Shown here: positions 17,801 to 28,341 of the stretch, one piece after another
Position numbering within the stretch: position 1 is the first letter of the stretch
How the letters are laid out: each line of letters begins with the position of its first letter
Source: Planctomycetales bacterium 10988
GTDB lineage: Bacteria; Planctomycetota; Planctomycetia; Pirellulales; Pb10988
Assembly: GCA_009664345.1 (NCBI GenBank)
Contig: CP043547.1
Span: 558,001-622,000, forward strand
Reading direction: 5' to 3'
DNA: 64,000 bases
Notes under the pieces: generated by a model
Told to the model about the DNA's origin: nothing
Databases searched by the model: none
Seen by the model: only the letters and a program-made list of their open reading frames with translations
Program-made: the position numbers and the translations under genes

Positions 17801-18058
17801 GTGTTTGACGATGTTCTGGTCGTAGCCGAGGAGCGTGTCACCCGGAAACTCGGCGTACTCCCAGAGCAGCTTCATCTGGTGAAGGAATCTGTGGACGTTG
17901 TTCTCGTCCAGTCCCTCCAGTTCCAGCGGCTTTAGATTCTCGGCCAGCTTGTCGAAGCTGCTCACCTCGAACAGCGACAGCATCCACTGGTTCAGGACGA
18001 GTTTCTCGTCAAACCTCAGCGGCGGCGTCTCGTTCTTCTTGGCTCGTTTCTTACCCAT
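14888..18058 (-). CDS. res: Type III-like restriction helicase-nuclease (Res-like)
   Basis: A 1056-residue superfamily 2 helicase with a nuclease tail, resembling the Res subunit of type III restriction enzymes. The helicase core shows Walker A ATGSGKT at residues 162-168, DEGH box at 265-268, SATFGQ and the later GRGVRL motif. Near the C-terminus NFYPDFLLWLL then TFVDPKG gives a PD...DxK pattern (residues 945-965) expected for a restriction-type nuclease. I chose the ATG behind GGAGATCAGTC, which overlaps the protease stop by eight bases; an upstream in-frame ATG at 18154 lies deep in the protease gene. It is expected to translocate on or cleave unmodified DNA together with the Mod-like protein, though the exact system type is uncertain. 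Confidence 0.85.
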   Translation of the reverse strand: MGKKRAKKNETPPLRFDEKLVLNQWMLSLFEVSSFDKLAENLKPLELEGLDENNVHRFLHQMKLLWEYAEFPGDTLLGYDQNIVKHTLALSEKRAEPLKWKYFQYLSLLFTEVYLDRFFRDPEKLLADLNQHVTKFNEGKSTKEQIPEYQPEDLRKLAFWNATGSGKTLLMHVNILQYQHYLKLHDKEKSLNRIILLTPNEGLSKQHLEEFDASGIDADQFSKESRSLFSGKTVEIIEVTKLKEEMGQKTVAIDAFEGNNLVLVDEGHRGASASVEGAWMSARNRLCENGFSFEYSATFGQAMKGKKGLEPIYAKNILFDYSYKYFYRDGFGKDYRILNLADDSDEERRRLYLTACLVAFYQQQKLYDVNPDTFRPFLLEKPLWVFVGGKVNAVRTVKKKAVSDVVDILLVLSEFVKNKRESISLLDRLLSGKPGLLNQRGEEIFATAFPYLVSTKLSGEEIYNDILKVLFNSSTQAALHVENLKGTDGEIALRLGENDAFGLINVGDAPKLCKLCENFPDDLIVTEKEFSGSLFREINEDNSTVNVLIGSKKFTEGWNSWRVSTMGLMNVGKKEGSEIIQLFGRGVRLKGHDMTLKRSSQLEGIERPKNIRLLETLNIFGVRADYMRQFKEYLEDEGLPGNEERIEFILPVVKNLNGKKLTSVRIEEGKDFKAHGPKPTLAEPFERLLRHPVSLNWYPKIQAQQSKGVAKTEDSAVKHEGTLEEKHLAFMDIDAIWFELQHFKNERSWYNLNLNRDCIEPLLLDSRWYKLFIPPEELEFTSFDRVRRWEEIAVALLKKYTDRYYKNKKQEWESDFYEYHELREDDKNFVTEYRLLIDESQEAIVEKLGELKGKIEDGTLADWSFGNLHAISFGQHLYQPLLLFKSDFVDVSPVSLNQGEKEFVTDLRTFYDDNPTFFEDQELYLLRNMSRGRGIGFFEAGNFYPDFLLWLLTDDNQYVTFVDPKGIRNLEGPDDPKIRFYRTIKELEARLGDPNVILNSFIISNTPFQQVRWWTEDLSKDEFTKAHVLFQKEDRNTYIKRLLTTAASEQQVTVDT

Positions 18059-18632
18059 GACTGATCTCCGACGAGCCTGCGACATTGTTCCCTTGGGCGT
18101 TGATCCTCTGCACATTCTCATCGCAGAGGAATGGCGGATCGCCGACAACATCAATGGTGGGAGCGAACTGCATTATGCAGTTGTTATGTCCGCACGTTCT
18201 GTCAATCGTCCCACCGTCGTCGTAGCAGTCCTCGGCACCCAACAGGTGAAACATCTCGTGCCAAATGAGAATCGGATCGTGATGATATACTGCGACGAGG
18301 CATCCACACCTCGCTCCCCAATGCGCATGCGGTGCTTCATTTCTCGCCTTGACTGCCAACTCCGAGTCTGAGTCACAGCAGATCACAAGGCTAGGAATTG
18401 GCCCCAGATTGTCGGCAAGCATTCCACACGTCGCAGCAGCACAATCGACAAAAGAATGCTCTCTTCCAATGGCATTTTGGATTTCGGCAACCTTATTGCT
18501 GGCGAGTGGAGAGACATGGCACACAGCGCTTTCGGCAACTTGCTTTACGATGGACGGAAACTTTTCGATGGCTTCCTTGTCCTTGCGAGCATCTTCGGCA
18601 GAGAGTTCATCGGTAAAGTATTTAATCTCCAC
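18051..18632 (-). CDS. Small metzincin-like zinc metalloprotease in the restriction operon
   Basis: A 193-residue protein I cannot assign to a named family. It has a complete metzincin-type zinc site: HEMFHLLGAED at residues 125-135 (HExxHxxGxxD, two His and an Asp as likely zinc ligands, Glu126 as base). NNCIMQFAPT follows at 150-159, with Met154 placed as the Met-turn. Several Cys residues (CC, CGC, CGHNNC) are notable. The first part (VEIKYFTDELSAEDARKDKE) is polar, with no signal peptide, so it probably acts inside the cell. I chose the GTG two bases after the methyltransferase stop with GGAGG upstream. Its stop overlaps the helicase-nuclease start, so it is embedded in the operon. Its target could be an operon partner or a phage protein; that is speculation. 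Confidence 0.7.
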   Translation of the reverse strand: MEIKYFTDELSAEDARKDKEAIEKFPSIVKQVAESAVCHVSPLASNKVAEIQNAIGREHSFVDCAAATCGMLADNLGPIPSLVICCDSDSELAVKARNEAPHAHWGARCGCLVAVYHHDPILIWHEMFHLLGAEDCYDDGGTIDRTCGHNNCIMQFAPTIDVVGDPPFLCDENVQRINAQGNNVAGSSEISHG

Positions 18633-18634
18633 GG

Positions 18635-21640
<3,006 letters not shown>

Positions 21641-21657
21641 TGTGTTCCCTCGTCCTG

Positions 21658-24534
21658 TCAAACCACTTCCCACTGGATGGTGAAGAGGTGGGTGCGGTGT
21701 GTTTTCTGGGTCATTCGTTGTTGGAGGCCGTCGATCAGATCGTCACGCTTTTCAGCGATCTCATCTTCCACCTCGAAGATTTGTTGACGCTGTTTTCGTT
21801 GCTTCTTCTCCAGATCACGGAGCTTCTGTTGGAGTTCGTTCTGCTCATCGAGTGTGGTCGCCAAGCGTGACTGTCGCCGGACGGCTTTGATCTGAGCTTT
21901 GGTGTCGGCCAAGTCCTTCTCGGCAGCGACCACCATGTCCTCGGCCCACTTCTCAAGTCGCTCACGCTCTTCGTGGAACAAGGTGTTGTTGTCTTCCAAA
22001 GAGCAAGCAGCGACGGCATCAGCGTGCAGGCTGGACTCGACACCAAGCCGAGTCTCGGCATCTTCGGGAAGACCGTCAACGAGTTCGGTCGTCGCTGCGC
22101 AGTGGAAGAGCTTCAGGCAGGTCTCTTGGTCCAGTGACTTGCCGTTCTCGTCCATAGCCGAGAAGAGCAAGTATTCCTCTCGGTCGAAGGAATCGATAGT
22201 GAGGTACTGGAGCGTGAGCCAGCCCGACTTCCCTTTTAGAGCTTCGACGACGGAGACCTTCATGGGATAGTTGGTCACGTCGAAACTGACCTTCGCAACC
22301 GGGGTCTCGGCCTGCTTGCCCTGATCGATACTCCACTCGCCCAGCGGATGCGAAAGCCGGTACAGGAAGTCGCCAGGGACGTTCTGCTGTGACTTGGAGA
22401 TCAGGTGGTACGTTCCGGGCCGACATGTACTCAGAGGTGCCTCACGAAGCTGGAACGTGAGTGTGTCGTCGCAGAAGGAGGCATGACCATACAGCACAAC
22501 TTTGGTCAGGGTCCAGAACTGGCGACCGATCCGGTCGAGGTTGGCACGGGCGTCAGCAAGACGCATTTTCAGTCGAGCGTGAACATCCTCGTCGAAATGC
22601 TCCATGAGCATCTGTCGGGTCTCATCCATCTTTGACTGGATCGTCTCGTCCATCTCCTCTTGAAGCTGCTTGAAGGCGGCATCGATCTCGTCGGTGGTCC
22701 GACACTTCTCGTAGATGGCGAGGATGCGTTTCTCGAAATCGACCCCCGACTCGATCTGCCCCAGCACTTCGTCGGACGCACCGAAAACACCATTGAACAG
22801 GTTGAACTTCTCGGCCAGCAGTTCATGGACTCGACGGTCAGCTTCGTTTCTCTCATTCAGGAAGTTGATGACTACGACATCATGCTTCTGACCGTAGCGA
22901 TGGCAGCGACCGATCCGCTGCTCGATCCGCTGGGGGTTCCAAGGCAAGTCGTAGTTGATGACCAGCGAGCAGAATTGCATGTTGACGCCTTCCGCCGCTG
23001 CTTCGGTGGCGATCATCACTGTGGCTTCATTCTGAAAGTGTTCGATCAGGGCCGTGCGGCTATCGACGGGCCGGGAGCCGGTGACTCGGCCAGAGTCGGC
23101 ATTGTCCTCGATCCACTTGGTGATGATCTGACGGGAATCAGGATCGGCGTTGGTCCCATTGAACAGGACAATCTGACCGCCGTAGCCATTCGATTCGAGG
23201 AAGTTCTTCAGGTAGTCCTGCGTTCGTCGAGACTCGGTGAAGATGAGGGCCTTGCGGTTGGCACCCATCTTGTCCATCTCGGCGAAGCCAAGTTCAAGAG
23301 CCTGCTTGAGTGACCGACTCTTGGTGTCGATGCCAATGCTCCGTGCCCACTGGGAGTAGCGAGTGAGTTCGGTGATCTCTTCGTTCAGCTTGGGAAGGTC
23401 GATCTGGTCGTCATCTTCCTCTTCTCGGTCTGTGGTCCCTTCGAGAATCTCGTCGAGGTAGTCATCTTCGAGTTCCTCTGCCTCGATCAGTTCCTCCATG
23501 AACACCTCGTCGTCCTTCAGTTTGGGAGTGTCACGCATCTCCTCCAGCCGGGCCTTCATGGTCTCCAGTGTGTTGGCGATGGCGTGAGACGATGAGGCCA
23601 GCAACTTGCGCAGGATCAGCGCAGTCAGATGACGCTGACGATGTGGAACCGAGTAGGTCTCTTCCCTGTTCAGGAAGTCCGACACCGCCTCGTAGAGTTT
23701 TTGCTCATCGTCGGTGGGACGAAAGCGGACGGTGAAAGGGATGCGCTCGGTGTACTGGATGTACTCGACGACTTGCCGCCTGAGGGTTCGCTTGCAGAAG
23801 GATAGGAGTCGGCCACGAAGAGCATTCAGATTGGCCCCCGCATTCGTGTACTGGGTCCGAAACGAATTCACGTCACCGAAGATCAAATCATCGAGGATCG
23901 TGGAAAGACCGTAGAGTTCGAGCAGCGAGTTCTGAAGAGGCGTGGCCGTGAGCAGGCACTTCTTCCGGTCCTCGATGGCCCATTTGATGTTCTGACCCAT
24001 CTTGTTGCTGGGCCGATAGGCATTGCGAAGCTTGTGCGCTTCGTCGATGACTACGAGATCAAAAGGGACGGCCCGGATGCCTCCTCGGAACCGGCTGGCG
24101 AAGTGGAACGACGTGATGACAACTTTGTCACTGGCGAACGGAGTGCCGTTGCCCCCTCGGACAGCCTGCTTGTACGTCTTGGAGTCGAGGATCATCGTGG
24201 GCATGTTGAACTTCTCTTGAAGCTCCAGCGCCCATTGTTTTCGCAGGCTGGCCGGGCAGATGACCAGCAGCTTTCGCTTTCGCTCGGCCCAGTGTTGGCA
24301 TAGGACCAGGCCAGCTTCGATTGTCTTGCCAAGTCCAACCTCGTCAGCCAGAATGACGCCCTTTGTAAGTGGGCTTCGCAAGGCGAACATCGCCGCCTCG
24401 ATCTGGTGAGGGTTCAGATCAACGCAGGCGTCGAAGAGTGCCATCGACAAACGTTCCACGCCACCCGGCTGTGCCTGCCGGGTCAACTCGTGAGCAAAGT
24501 ATTTTGCATGGTACGGCGTGGTCATCCGGCCCAT
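21658..24534 (-). CDS. SNF2-family helicase (DrmD/RapA-like)
   Basis: A 958-residue SNF2-type DNA translocase and first gene of the leftward defence operon. Walker A DEVGLGKT lies at residues 64-71, DEAH at 164-167, then LLTATPLQNS and the C-lobe with LIFTESRRTQDYL and RIEQRIGRCHRYGQ (motif VI). An acidic insertion (ELEDDYLDEILEGT, then REEEDDD) separates the lobes, and the C-terminus is a long charged coiled coil. The ATG after ACGGAGGACG was picked; a second ATG nine bases later is possible. SNF2 helicases of this kind occur in class 1 DISARM and related systems, but no DUF1998 or PLD gene accompanies it here. It probably remodels or scans DNA for the methylase and nuclease. Confidence 0.88.
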   Translation of the reverse strand: MGRMTTPYHAKYFAHELTRQAQPGGVERLSMALFDACVDLNPHQIEAAMFALRSPLTKGVILADEVGLGKTIEAGLVLCQHWAERKRKLLVICPASLRKQWALELQEKFNMPTMILDSKTYKQAVRGGNGTPFASDKVVITSFHFASRFRGGIRAVPFDLVVIDEAHKLRNAYRPSNKMGQNIKWAIEDRKKCLLTATPLQNSLLELYGLSTILDDLIFGDVNSFRTQYTNAGANLNALRGRLLSFCKRTLRRQVVEYIQYTERIPFTVRFRPTDDEQKLYEAVSDFLNREETYSVPHRQRHLTALILRKLLASSSHAIANTLETMKARLEEMRDTPKLKDDEVFMEELIEAEELEDDYLDEILEGTTDREEEDDDQIDLPKLNEEITELTRYSQWARSIGIDTKSRSLKQALELGFAEMDKMGANRKALIFTESRRTQDYLKNFLESNGYGGQIVLFNGTNADPDSRQIITKWIEDNADSGRVTGSRPVDSRTALIEHFQNEATVMIATEAAAEGVNMQFCSLVINYDLPWNPQRIEQRIGRCHRYGQKHDVVVINFLNERNEADRRVHELLAEKFNLFNGVFGASDEVLGQIESGVDFEKRILAIYEKCRTTDEIDAAFKQLQEEMDETIQSKMDETRQMLMEHFDEDVHARLKMRLADARANLDRIGRQFWTLTKVVLYGHASFCDDTLTFQLREAPLSTCRPGTYHLISKSQQNVPGDFLYRLSHPLGEWSIDQGKQAETPVAKVSFDVTNYPMKVSVVEALKGKSGWLTLQYLTIDSFDREEYLLFSAMDENGKSLDQETCLKLFHCAATTELVDGLPEDAETRLGVESSLHADAVAACSLEDNNTLFHEERERLEKWAEDMVVAAEKDLADTKAQIKAVRRQSRLATTLDEQNELQQKLRDLEKKQRKQRQQIFEVEDEIAEKRDDLIDGLQQRMTQKTHRTHLFTIQWEVV

Positions 24535-24548
24535 CGTCCTCCGTCTTG

Positions 24549-24577
24549 TTGACCAAAAAGTACAGGCAGCATACGAT
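24549..24577 (+). promoter_or_regulatory. Predicted sigma70-type promoter for the XRE regulator
   Basis: TTGACC and TACGAT are separated by exactly 17 bases, ending about 36 bases before the regulator ATG. The 79-base gap between the divergent helicase and regulator genes must hold both promoters, so the regulator probably controls both. Confidence 0.5.
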
Positions 24578-24613
24578 AAACCCACTTCACAGGCAATCAG
24601 GTGAGGACTTGGG

Positions 24614-24883
24614 ATGCAGTTTGGCGAGCGAGTTCGTGAGCTTCGAGAAGCCCGGAAGCTGACTCAAAAGGCGTTCGCTGACCGGCTCGGTGTGAGCGTC
24701 TCGTACATCAGCAAGGTCGAGAACGAGAAGCTGCACTTCGGCGACTACCCGTCCGAGAAGTTCATCCACAAGCTGGCCTCAGAGCTTGAGGCGGACGAGG
24801 ACGAGTTGCTGCTGATTGCCGACATAGTGCCTCCTCAATCCGGCAGCGAATCAGAGAGAACCCCGAAGCTTTTCGCTTACTAG
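24614..24883 (+). CDS. XRE-family HTH regulator, probably frameshifted at its C-terminus
   Basis: A helix-turn-helix regulator. MQFGERVRELREARKLTQKA and FADRLGVSVSYISKVENEKL form the HTH, followed by the FGDYPSEKFIHKLASELEAD and EDELLLIADIVP region typical of regulators beside restriction and toxin-like loci. After about residue 73 the annotated frame gives SGSESERTPKLFAY and stops. The neighbouring frame instead continues as IRQRIRENPEAFRLLATLSD, the expected ending of this protein type. One base therefore seems to be missing near 24832. It is divergent from the SNF2 helicase and likely autoregulates both arms of the island. The HTH domain is intact. Confidence 0.85.
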   Translation: MQFGERVRELREARKLTQKAFADRLGVSVSYISKVENEKLHFGDYPSEKFIHKLASELEADEDELLLIADIVPPQSGSESERTPKLFAY

Positions 24884-24906
24884 CAACGCTGAGCGACGAT
24901 GCACTC

Positions 24907-25770
24907 GTGAAGTCATTTTGGAGAAAGAAGGCTCTTCGGAACTTCCTGCGACGATCTCATGTCTCCGAGTCGTTCCTTGCCTCCCTTCCTGAAGATGAAA
25001 CGAAGCGAGACTGGCTGGACCGACTGTTTCCTCGATTGGAAGGGACCGAGAAAGGGCAATCACTCTTACAGCAGATGGCTCGTTCGCTGTCTAAACAGGA
25101 CAACTTCCCTGATCTCCTCCACTGGGAAGACTCAGAAGAAAAGATTCGAGATGCCAAAGCCGCTGTCGCAGCGTTGAAGGAGTACATCAACCGCAAGGAC
25201 AAAGAGAAGCGGGACGAGCAGGAAGTCATCCGTAACCGTCGTGAAGACGAGGAGCGGCGTCAGGCAATCGTCCGCTCCCAAATTACGTTCGACTCCTTGC
25301 GGACCAGACTCGACGACTTGTGTAAAGAGATTGGCACACAAAAGGCAGATTACGAGTTTCAAGACTGGTTCGACGACTTGATGGACTTCTTCGATGTTGA
25401 CAACAGGCGTCCTTACACAATTGACGGTCGGCAGATTGATGGATCGATCACCTTGGACGGCACGACGTACCTCGTCGAGTTGAAGTTCACTACGGATCAG
25501 TCAGACGCTACAGCCGTCGATTCACACTTGAAGAAGGTGAACGATAAAGCCGACAACACGATGGGCATTATCGTGTCAATGTCAGGGTACTCCTCCGTGG
25601 CAAGATCTGAGGCATCATTTTCGAGAAGCCCGTTGTTGCTCCTTGATGCAACTCACCTGTATTTCGTCTTGGGCAGTCTCGGTACATTCCCTGATCTCAT
25701 GCGAAGAGTACGGCGTCACTCATCCCAAGAAGGGCAGGCGTACTTGGCTGTTGCGGACTTCGGCAAATGA
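24907..25770 (+). CDS. PD-(D/E)XK nuclease-like protein
   Basis: A protein of about 287 residues with a helical, charged N-terminal half (residues 1-145, including a coiled coil with KEYINRKDKEKRDEQEV) and a C-terminal restriction-endonuclease-like fold. In the latter, GRQIDGSITLDGTTYLVELK places Asp178 and Glu191-x-Lys193 as the catalytic PD-(D/E)XK set, followed by NTMGIIVSMSGYSS. The GTG start has no good binding site, and the same frame is open upstream through the displaced C-terminus of the XRE regulator, so the true start is uncertain. It is followed with a four-base overlap by the hydrolase gene. Likely a DNA nuclease effector of the island; target unknown. Confidence 0.7.
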   Translation: MKSFWRKKALRNFLRRSHVSESFLASLPEDETKRDWLDRLFPRLEGTEKGQSLLQQMARSLSKQDNFPDLLHWEDSEEKIRDAKAAVAALKEYINRKDKEKRDEQEVIRNRREDEERRQAIVRSQITFDSLRTRLDDLCKEIGTQKADYEFQDWFDDLMDFFDVDNRRPYTIDGRQIDGSITLDGTTYLVELKFTTDQSDATAVDSHLKKVNDKADNTMGIIVSMSGYSSVARSEASFSRSPLLLLDATHLYFVLGSLGTFPDLMRRVRRHSSQEGQAYLAVADFGK

Positions 25771-26259
25771 CAAAGAGCGGCAAACTGCGAATCCTCTTCC
25801 TCCACGGCTGGACCAGCGTGCCGGGCGGTCGCAAGCCAACGTTTCTGAAGGATGCCGGACACGAAGTTCCGAATCCGGCATTGCCCGACGAGGACTTCGA
25901 GGAAGCCGTCAGGATCGCCCAGGCTGAGTTCGACGAGCACGGACCCGACGTGGTTGTCAGCTCATCCCGTGGTGGTGCCGTGGCCATGAACATCAATGTG
26001 GGAAATACCCCATTGGTCCTGTTGTGTCCGGCGTGGAAGAAGTGGCGCGGCCACAACCATCAACCCAAACTCGGTCATCTTGCACAGCAGGTCAGATGAC
26101 GTAGTGATGTTCGCCGACTCAGAGGAACTCGTCACCAACAGTGGTCTTCCACCCGAGACCCTCATCGAAGTAGGCGATGACCACCGGCTCTCCGATCCTG
26201 AACCGTTGAGAGCGATGCTGAAAGCGTGCGAAGAACAAGAGTTACAAAAGGGAGAATAG
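25767..26259 (+). pseudogene. Alpha/beta hydrolase, frameshifted
   Basis: The 5' part reads LRILFLHGWTSVPGGRKPTF, a strand followed by the oxyanion region, then VVVSSSRGGAVAMN with the nucleophile-elbow-like SxSRGG (second Ser as candidate), up to LLCPAWKKW. The 3' part continues in the next frame as AATTINPNSVILHSRSDDVV, FADSEELV and GDDHRLSDPEPL, which supplies the Asp-His of the triad. An extra C near 26046 explains the shift. Together they make a small RBBP9-like serine hydrolase of about 163 residues. It overlaps the nuclease stop by four bases and ends one base before the HEPN start. The hydrolase may be inactive here. Confidence 0.7.
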
Positions 26260-26260
26260 A

Positions 26261-26848
26261 ATGGCTTGGTTCCCAAACGCAGGTGCATCGTTACGGCGTC
26301 CAGATTCGCCTGCCATCACATTCATGACGATTGATCGTGTACTTTCAATGGCAATGGTTCTTCTGAAGACAAGCAGGGGAGGTGCAGATGCCTACGGACA
26401 GCTTCATTCGTTCATCTACGCCTGCTTGATCTACGATCAGTACGCAAGTGAATGGAAGCAGCAGCACCAACAAAATCGCTGGTCCCAGTTAAACTCTTGG
26501 AAGCAGTTGGCGACCCTTCCTTGCCTAATTGCACAGGATCAAGACACGCTCGGCCACCGCTACCACAGTCGCATTATTGGGAAGGCAAAGCTCACGTTGC
26601 CTATTCTCTCCCTCGATCCGCAGCGGGTTGGACGAGGTGCGCCGAGGCGACTCGAAGCGACTCCGGCTGCCGAATACGAATCTGAGAGTCTAGCGTTGGA
26701 TGAGTTCATCGAAGTCGCCTACATGGTTCGGTGTAATTTGCTGCACGGCTCATACGACATCCGAAACGACGAACATGCTGCTGACATTCTGATGACCGGC
26801 CTCCGCTTTACCAATCTGTTGCGGTGGATGGTTCAGAATACTGCATAG
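26261..26848 (+). CDS. HEPN-like protein with Rx4H motif
   Basis: A 195-residue helical protein of unknown family. Near its C-terminus VAYMVRCNLLHGSYDIRND carries Arg157 and His162 in an Rx4H arrangement, the signature of HEPN RNases. The N-terminal part is hydrophobic-helical (FMTIDRVLSMAMVLLKTSRG). A strong AAAGGGAGAATAGA precedes the ATG. It is the last intact gene of the rightward arm of the defence island, and a second HEPN protein sits in the leftward operon. RNase activity is inferred from the motif; no partner antitoxin is obvious, unless the hydrolase or nuclease fills that role. Confidence 0.6.
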   Translation: MAWFPNAGASLRRPDSPAITFMTIDRVLSMAMVLLKTSRGGADAYGQLHSFIYACLIYDQYASEWKQQHQQNRWSQLNSWKQLATLPCLIAQDQDTLGHRYHSRIIGKAKLTLPILSLDPQRVGRGAPRRLEATPAAEYESESLALDEFIEVAYMVRCNLLHGSYDIRNDEHAADILMTGLRFTNLLRWMVQNTA

Positions 26849-27004
26849 CAGTAGTTCGTTCTGTCTGTGATTCGTTTTCCCGTCCTCCCAACAGCAGGTG
26901 CCTCAATCGTCGCCTGCGTTCCAAAAGTTGTATTGGCCATTTCTGAAGGAGTATCAGGCACTTGCTACGTTGTCACCGGCATCCTTACTCAGGAGACGAC
27001 GATC

Positions 27005-27601
27005 ATGCCAAGTCAAACCGACATTCGCCAACAGATCACCGACCAGATCATCGCCGCCCTTCGTTCTGGCAATTTGCCGCCGTGGAAGTCGCTGAACGGT
27101 CCTCACCGCAACGTCGTGAACCAACGCAGCTACACGGGCGTCAATCCGCTGCTCTTGGAGATTTCGAGCCAGCGTTTTGATTTCACCTCTTCGCTTTGGG
27201 GCACGTTCAAGCAGTGGAAGGAACTCGGCGGCATCGTGAGGAAACGCCCCGCCGATGTGGAGCCCGGTGCGTGGGGAACCACCATTGTCTTCACCATGCC
27301 GGTCACGAAGTCGAAGACCGACAGTGACGGCACCGAGTCCGAAGACAAGTATTGGGTTCTCCGTTCCTACACGGTCTTCAATCTGGACCAAGTGGAAGGG
27401 CCTTTCGACCATCAGCGTGCCACGGTCAACGATCAGGCCAGAACATTCGAGCAGGCTGCCGAACTGATCGACGCCACGGGCGCAGACATTCGTAAGAGAT
27501 CGCAAGCGGCGTACATTCCGTCCGGCGACTACCTTACGTCGTTAGTTCGTATCTCGGAAGATCAAACCGCTCCTGCAGAGGCACAAGTAGGCACCTGCTA
27601 G
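27005..27601 (+). CDS. ArdC-like antirestriction protein, C-terminally truncated
   Basis: The first about 125 residues match the ArdC N-terminal single-stranded-DNA-binding domain: IRQQITDQIIAALRSGNLPP, WKSLNGPHRNVVNQRSYTGV with NPLLLEISS, and the later WGTTIVFTMPV and YTVFNLDQVEG. ArdC normally continues into a zinc metallopeptidase domain with a His-Glu motif; here the sequence stops soon after RSQAAYIPSGDYL and the metallopeptidase half is missing. I chose the ATG at the ArdC-like start; an upstream ATG at 26867 lacks family sequence. ArdC shields incoming DNA from host restriction, so its presence next to a restriction operon is notable. About 55 bases downstream an IS3 remnant begins. 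Confidence 0.75.
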   Translation: MPSQTDIRQQITDQIIAALRSGNLPPWKSLNGPHRNVVNQRSYTGVNPLLLEISSQRFDFTSSLWGTFKQWKELGGIVRKRPADVEPGAWGTTIVFTMPVTKSKTDSDGTESEDKYWVLRSYTVFNLDQVEGPFDHQRATVNDQARTFEQAAELIDATGADIRKRSQAAYIPSGDYLTSLVRISEDQTAPAEAQVGTC

Positions 27602-27657
27602 TACGGCAGCATCAATCCTACTTTTGTACCGGAGATCAATCATGGCGAACCACAACG

Positions 27658-27930
27658 TCAATGATATGAAGCCATCGGCTTTTTGAGAAGGGCGTTCTCC
27701 TCTCCAACTCTTTGAGCCTCTTGGCTTGATCGGTGCGAATGCCGCCGTATTTTCTTCTGCCACCTGTAGTATGTCAGCTCGTGAATCTCCAACTTGTTAC
27801 AAGCCTGAGCCACGGACAGGCCTTGGGCCAGATGGACCTCCGCTTTGCGGAGCTTGGCAATCATCTACTCGGGAGAATGTTGCTTGATGGGCATCGGTTG
27901 TCTCCTTCAAAGATTGCCCAAATCCTGATC
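27658..27930 (-). mobile_element. IS3-family remnant (OrfA 5' end only)
   Basis: On the minus strand it reads MIAKLRKAEVHLAQGLSVAQ, then ACNKLEIHELTYYRWQKK, the HTH of an IS3-type OrfA. The rest of OrfA and all of OrfB are missing. The plus-strand ATG at 27642 (MANHNVNDMKPSAF) is probably the start of an element gene cut by this insertion. A second, similar remnant lies at about 46-47.2 kb in the same orientation, and together they bracket the giant-gene block. Confidence 0.75.
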
Positions 27931-28341
27931 TGACTATACCACAGGCTGGACTCGATTCAGGAGGCCGGGTCAATCCAAGTCGGGGCGTTACTAAGAGGCA
28001 CGGACAATACCTCCCGATTCAGAGTGAAAACACTGCGTTTGATTGTTTTAGACACCTACAAATCAGTTTAGTGGAAACTTTTAAACTAACCGATTAAGAA
28101 GATAGAGTTAACCTGAGGGAGAAATGAAATAAATTGTCTCACTAATTATTAGCATTGTCACTTGATAAGCTAGTCAAGCTGCTGTATTATCCACTTGATT
28201 AATTCGCTTATATTATTAAGAAATAAAACTACCAACTTATTGCCGCTCAAACTGTCGGCTCATAGATCATGGGAAGTGATAAGAAAGTAGTGAGAATGAT
28301 CGTTTAAAAAGTCGTTTCGTCAGAATAATTTGGAAAATCAC
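27931..28341. other. AT-rich intergenic region upstream of the giant genes
   Basis: No gene is visible. The base composition changes from the G-C-rich neighbourhood to markedly A-T-rich sequence by about 28.05 kb. The promoter of the giant genes must be here, but I could not single out one clear -35/-10 pair among many A-T-rich candidates. Confidence 0.5.
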
